Part shown: piece by piece, positions 7,758 through 10,764 of the stretch
How the letters are laid out: each line of letters opens with the position of its first letter
How positions within the stretch are numbered: position 1 is the stretch's first letter
Assembly: GCA_027070385.1 (NCBI GenBank)
Contig: JALXDW010000477.1
Span: 1 to 10,764, forward strand
Source of the DNA: Chromatiales bacterium
GTDB taxonomy: Bacteria; Pseudomonadota; Gammaproteobacteria; UBA6429; Thiohalophilaceae
Direction of reading: 5' to 3'
Length of the DNA: 10,764 bases
Translations under genes and position numbers: made by a program
Notes under the pieces: generated by a model
The model's input: only the letters and a program-made list of their open reading frames with translations
The model's database searches: none
Told to the model about the DNA's origin: nothing

Positions 7758-8666
7758 ATGAGTATTGAAGACACACAAGGCCCTTTTGATAATATTCCTT
7801 TCAATAGCCCGGTTCAGCCAAAACGTTTAAGTGGCAGCGATAAATTCAAGTTCAGCTGTTACAAAGGTATTTCATGCTTTAACGCTTGCTGCAGGCAGGC
7901 CGATATTACCTTAACCCCCTATGATATCTTGCGTCTGAAAGATAACCTGGGGCTCACCTCAACCGAATTTCTGAAAAAATACACCGTGCCATTTGAAATT
8001 GATGGCCAGGGTTTACCCGGCGTTAAACTTCGCACTGAAGATGATAACCCGGTTTGTTTATTACTCGATGGTGACAATGGCTGTGGTGTTTATGATGATC
8101 GCCCTTCTGCCTGCCGTTATTATCCGGTTGGGTTGTTGAATATGCGTGCCTTTAAAGCCGAAAAAGAAGAACAGCATTACTTTATGGTTAAAGAAACGCA
8201 TTGTACCGGCCATAATGAAGATCGTGAAATCACAGTCGATGAGTATCGCAAGGAACAAGGTTTGGAAGACTATGATGATTTTAACTGGCAATATTACCGC
8301 CTCATCTTAAAGAAAAAGTCATCCGGCCCAACCATCGGAAAACCCTCTACCCAGAGCTTCCATTTTTTCTTTACTGCGGTATATGATGTGGATCGATTCC
8401 GCGAATTTGTGAAATCACCCAACTTTCTAAAAGTCTATGCAATCCCTGATGATGAATATAATGAGTTACTCAACGATGATTACAAATTGATTGCGTTTGG
8501 TTTAATGTTAATGCATCAGGTTTTGTTTGGTGAAAATACTATCCCACTGGTTGAAAATGCCTACGAAAAACGTGTCGAAGAACGTAAGGAAATTCTGGAA
8601 GCAAAAAAGAAAATTGCTGAAGAACTTGCCAAAAAGGAAGATCCGACTGACCAATACATTAAGTAG
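7758..8666 (+). CDS. YkgJ-family cysteine-cluster protein (putative Zn/Fe-binding)
   Basis: A 302-residue cytoplasmic protein of the YkgJ family, whose members carry a conserved cysteine cluster thought to chelate zinc or iron; their function is poorly known. With the ATG at 7758 as start, the cluster is C34-x5-C40-F-N-A-C44-C45, then C100, C109 (GCGVYDDRPSAC), C119-R-Y-Y-P and H148-C149-T-G-H152: eight cysteines in the family's order. The region between (about 50-95) is the usual spacer, with the LTPYDILRL helix. After about residue 165 the protein extends well past the core and ends in a strongly charged helix (about 270-295, Glu/Lys rich). It has no signal peptide or membrane segment. The ATG has GAGA about nine bases upstream; a GTG at 7728 would add ten residues and is less likely. 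It stands alone and ends at the shared terminator at 8714-8754. Confidence 0.88.
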   Translation: MSIEDTQGPFDNIPFNSPVQPKRLSGSDKFKFSCYKGISCFNACCRQADITLTPYDILRLKDNLGLTSTEFLKKYTVPFEIDGQGLPGVKLRTEDDNPVCLLLDGDNGCGVYDDRPSACRYYPVGLLNMRAFKAEKEEQHYFMVKETHCTGHNEDREITVDEYRKEQGLEDYDDFNWQYYRLILKKKSSGPTIGKPSTQSFHFFFTAVYDVDRFREFVKSPNFLKVYAIPDDEYNELLNDDYKLIAFGLMLMHQVLFGENTIPLVENAYEKRVEERKEILEAKKKIAEELAKKEDPTDQYIK

Positions 8667-8674
8667 CTCCACTC

Positions 8675-8693
8675 GCTATCCATACAGGATAGC
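8675..8693. repeat. Small perfect hairpin after the YkgJ-type gene
   Basis: GCTATCC (8675-8681) and GGATAGC (8687-8693) form a perfect 7-bp stem with a 5-base loop, nine bases after the stop codon. No T run follows, so it is not an intrinsic terminator. It may protect the 3' end of the mRNA against exonucleases ahead of the main terminator. Confidence 0.4.
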
Positions 8694-8713
8694 ACCTCTG
8701 CCAGTCAGGTTGA

Positions 8714-8754
8714 GACATTAAAAAAGCCCTGGGTTTCGGGGCTTTTTTAATGTC
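8714..8754. terminator. Bidirectional terminator between convergent genes
   Basis: GACATTAAAAAAGCCC (8714-8729) pairs perfectly with GGGCTTTTTTAATGTC (8739-8754), a 16-bp stem with a 9-base loop. The G/C core flanked by A6 and T6 works in both directions. It should end the YkgJ-type transcript on the plus strand and the PstS-like transcript on the minus strand (stop codon at 8778). Confidence 0.9.
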
Positions 8755-8777
8755 CTGAAAAAACTGTTGATGATACT

Positions 8778-9680
8778 TTATTTTCGATACAGCCCGCGCT
8801 TACTGGCACGGTCAGCCTGTTCAACCTGCTTCATCACCAAGCCAATCGCATCGGCATAAGGCACCGTTCCGGCTTTACGAATAATCGCCATACCTTCACG
8901 ACTCAAGGCAAACTTGATAAATTTACGCACTTTCGGTGAACTGTTACGCCCTTTTGTCACCAGATACAGTGGACGATATAACAAATACTGTCCTTTTTTA
9001 ATATTCTCGAAAGTTGGGGCTTTGCCTTCCAGTTTTAAAACCTTTACATTACGACGTTTGGCACTACTGATACCTGTGGTGCCAATCCCTGCCAGATTTT
9101 TTTCAATCCCTTTTTCCAATGGGCCGGAAGACTTCACAAGATGTTTTGCAGCAGGAAAGGTCTGATCGTAGTTAGCAAATACCAGCTCACGTAATGTTCG
9201 CCCGACCCCGGAAAACTTGCCACGTCGCACATACAATTCGATAGGCATATTACTGCCACCCAATTCTTTCCAGTTTTTAATTTTGCCCAGATAAACACCC
9301 TGAAGTTGTTCAAAAGTGATGCTGTCCACCGGGTTATTCTTATGCACGATTACCGCCAGTGCATCCCAGGCAACCGGAATTTGATAGGCATTGCTTTCTT
9401 CCGGGTGCTTTTCCATTGCAACACGACAAGCTCCACCAATATCAATCGTTCCTTTTGTTGCGTTACGGATCCCCTTGGTCGCTCCCCCACCGCTGATATT
9501 TACTTTTATCCCCGTCTTTTTTTCATAGGCTTTTGCCAGTTCTTTCATAAAGGCTTTTTTGGTAATACCACAGCCAGCCCAGTTAATCTGGTTTGGTGAT
9601 GATGAATAAGCTGGCAAGGACATGGCACTCAACAGCCAAAAAAAGCCAAGATTCACAATGATTACGATCTTTTTGCTCAT
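8778..9680 (-). CDS. Divergent PstS-like periplasmic substrate-binding protein
   Basis: A 300-residue secreted protein with a PstS-type binding fold. The signal peptide covers about residues 1-26 (likely cleavage after A24-Y-S). The mature protein has the family's order: WAGCGITKKAF (34-44), GGGATKGI (64-71), DIGGACR (80-86), IPVAWDALAVIV, a 'FEQLQGVYLGKIKNWKELGG' segment, then RRGKFSGVGR. In PstS the matching loops read roughly G-A-(G/S)-(S/A)-T, G-S-(S/G)-G-G, D-F-G-A-S-D and G-S-G-T and bind phosphate. Here the Ser-Asp is replaced by Cys85-Arg86 and SGT by SGV. The only two cysteines, C37 and C85, both lie in ligand loops. The ligand may therefore not be phosphate. No PstCAB or phoU is next to it, and I see no Pho box upstream. 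AGAGGA eight bases before the ATG supports the start. Its own transcription unit ends at 8714-8754. Confidence 0.88.
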   Translation of the reverse strand: MSKKIVIIVNLGFFWLLSAMSLPAYSSSPNQINWAGCGITKKAFMKELAKAYEKKTGIKVNISGGGATKGIRNATKGTIDIGGACRVAMEKHPEESNAYQIPVAWDALAVIVHKNNPVDSITFEQLQGVYLGKIKNWKELGGSNMPIELYVRRGKFSGVGRTLRELVFANYDQTFPAAKHLVKSSGPLEKGIEKNLAGIGTTGISSAKRRNVKVLKLEGKAPTFENIKKGQYLLYRPLYLVTKGRNSSPKVRKFIKFALSREGMAIIRKAGTVPYADAIGLVMKQVEQADRASKRGLYRK

Positions 9681-10051
9681 GATTTATTTCCTCTGGTAAA
9701 CACAAATGTTTATTGTTATTTGGATACAACCGATTATTATTCTTTTAAGTAACCAAATAACGGCTAAAGTTTTAGTCCTGCTTAAAACCTTATTATTTGG
9801 CGGAGGGGAAGAAAAAATGAAGCTCTTTTTGCTATAGTTAAGCCCTCATTAACCCCATCCGGTTAACGAGCCAAGCTATTGAATACTGGACACCCTGATT
9901 AAAACAGCCGTCACTTGGCAACCTTCTTTGTTCAAAATATCAAATGAATTTACTTAAAACTCTATAGAATACAACATCATAGAAGTTACCACTCAAGTAT
10001 TGGTTAAATTATAACCTATTTTTCAACCCATTGACCACAAAATCTGTACAT
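9681..10051. other. Gene-free stretch, possible small-RNA locus or leader region
   Basis: Between the PstS-like start and the HdrB-like terminator I find no credible protein gene; the only frames with a ribosome-binding-like sequence are a few codons long (e.g. MKLFLL at 9817). It must hold the minus-strand promoter of the PstS-like gene, which I could not place. On the plus strand there is an extended -10 (TG at 9830-9831, TATAGT at 9833-9838). A hairpin follows: CTCATTAACC (9845-9854) with GGTTAACGAG (9861-9870), nine pairs and one mismatch. Then come GCCAAG (9870-9875) and CTTGGC (9914-9919), which can also pair. With the terminator at 10052-10084, these would bound a transcript of about 240 bases. 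This is a weak prediction. Confidence 0.3.
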
Positions 10052-10084
10052 AAAAAAACCGCTTACGAATAAGCGGTTTTTTTT
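10052..10084. terminator. Terminator downstream of the HdrB-like gene (bidirectional)
   Basis: AAAAAAACCGCTTA (10052-10065) pairs perfectly with TAAGCGGTTTTTTT (10070-10083), a 14-bp stem with a CGAA loop. On the minus strand it begins 23 bases after the HdrB-like stop and ends in U7. In the plus direction it has a U8 tract, so it could also end a plus-strand RNA from the preceding gap. Confidence 0.9.
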
Positions 10085-10106
10085 ATGCATCAAACAATGG
10101 AAAGAA

Positions 10107-10764
10107 TTATTTAGCGATATCTTCCAGTTGTTTAGGTGTGATGATTTGCCCATCCAAACCGGCTTGTTTGCGGTCTTTACCGTAAGCCACACTCATTAAT
10201 GTTGAATAATACACAACCGGCATATTGAATTTGGTTTTGTATTTCGCATTAATGTCATTTTGATAGGCTTCAACATTCAACTGACAAACCGGACAAGGTG
10301 TCACTATCATATCTGCACCACCATCATAAGCCGCTTCAATAATATCCTTGATTAAGGCTTGTGATTTTTCAGGTTCGGAGAATGCTAATGCACCACCACA
10401 GCAAGAAACCTTCTTGTCGTAGTTTTCAACCGGTTCAGCACCCATTGTTTCGACCAGCTTGTCTAAATATTTTGGGTTTTCAAACGATTCACCATGAATA
10501 CCAAATGGACGGTTGGTTTGGCAACCAACATAACCCGCAATCTTGATACCATCTAATGGTTTTTTAACGTGTTTACCTAACTCATCAAACCCAAAATCTT
10601 CGATTAAAACTTCAACCATATGACGAACATTCTGGTTCGCTTTAACCTCAAGACCACCTGCGGCCAATGCTTCATTGGTTTCTTTCATCAATTCTTCATC
10701 GGCATTTAAACGTTCTTTGGTTTCACGTGTTGCCAACCAACATGCAGCACAGGTTGCCACAATA
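10107..10764 (-). CDS. HdrB-like heterodisulfide reductase subunit B, C-terminal part
   Basis: The minus-strand reading frame is open to the right edge, so the N-terminus is missing and the GTG at 10760 is not the true start. The visible 218 residues hold the end of one CCG motif (CAAC, a C-x2-C, just inside the edge) and one complete CCG motif: a Cys in GYVGCQTNRP, CCGG 39 residues later, and CPVC after another 34. Two CCG modules define HdrB, which in methanogens binds noncubane iron-sulfur clusters and handles heterodisulfide. In sulfur oxidisers HdrB homologues occur in the Qmo-Hdr module that couples APS reductase to the quinone pool, or in the sHdr complex that oxidises bound sulfane sulfur. 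The dissimilatory sat nearby favours the first, but I cannot decide without the upstream genes. It is the last gene of its unit, followed by the 10052-10084 terminator. Confidence 0.9.
   Translation of the reverse strand, partial: IVATCAACWLATRETKERLNADEELMKETNEALAAGGLEVKANQNVRHMVEVLIEDFGFDELGKHVKKPLDGIKIAGYVGCQTNRPFGIHGESFENPKYLDKLVETMGAEPVENYDKKVSCCGGALAFSEPEKSQALIKDIIEAAYDGGADMIVTPCPVCQLNVEAYQNDINAKYKTKFNMPVVYYSTLMSVAYGKDRKQAGLDGQIITPKQLEDIAK

Noticed and set aside
9805..9838. Short frame MKLFLL preceded by GGAGGGG
   Set aside because: Six codons after a purine-rich stretch can arise by chance; spacing and length give no support for a leader peptide, and no plus-strand gene follows.
9681..10051. 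Pho box upstream of the PstS-like gene
   Set aside because: No pair of CTGTCAT-like repeats with the right spacing is visible on either strand.
1..10764. CRISPR array, insertion sequence, tRNA or phage genes
   Set aside because: No regularly spaced repeats, transposase or integrase frames, tRNA-like cloverleaf or terminal inverted repeats were seen.

Overview
The window reads as part of the chromosome of a moderately AT-rich gammaproteobacterium that oxidises reduced sulfur compounds. The evidence is a dissimilatory-type ATP sulfurylase (sat) near the left edge and an HdrB-type CCG-domain subunit at the right edge. Both are typical of the APS pathway (AprBA/Qmo-Hdr/Sat) of sulfur oxidisers. 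The OxyR, the hybrid Prx5-glutaredoxin and the porin-type outer-membrane protein are consistent with a Gram-negative gammaproteobacterium. I cannot name the species.

Layout, left to right: the N-terminal third of a GT-B glycosyltransferase (minus strand, cut by the left edge); a strong bidirectional terminator; sat (minus); oxyR (minus) divergent from a peroxiredoxin-glutaredoxin fusion gene (plus); a GTAG-headed hairpin; a large membrane hybrid histidine kinase and a closely following outer-membrane beta-barrel gene (plus, probably one transcript); a YkgJ-type cysteine-cluster protein (plus); a 16-bp-stem bidirectional terminator; a divergent PstS-like periplasmic binding protein (minus); a gene-poor stretch of 426 bases ending in another bidirectional terminator; and the C-terminal part of an HdrB-like subunit (minus, cut by the right edge).

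The best resolved regulatory unit is the oxyR-prx/grx intergenic region. It holds a tandem OxyR operator with the exact 7-base spacing of the consensus. The operator covers a good oxyR promoter (expected autorepression) and abuts the weak -35 of the prx/grx promoter (expected activation). OxyR keeps both redox cysteines. Together these form a peroxide-sensing and peroxide-detoxifying module next to sulfur-oxidation genes.

The less ordinary items are: the PstS-like protein, whose only two cysteines sit in two ligand-binding loops where phosphate-binding residues are expected; an orphan hybrid kinase with two receiver domains, no HPt domain and no response regulator nearby, coupled to an outer-membrane barrel; and a gene-free stretch that could encode a small RNA. 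I see no mobile element, CRISPR array, tRNA or rRNA, and nothing that clearly forms a novel multi-gene system.
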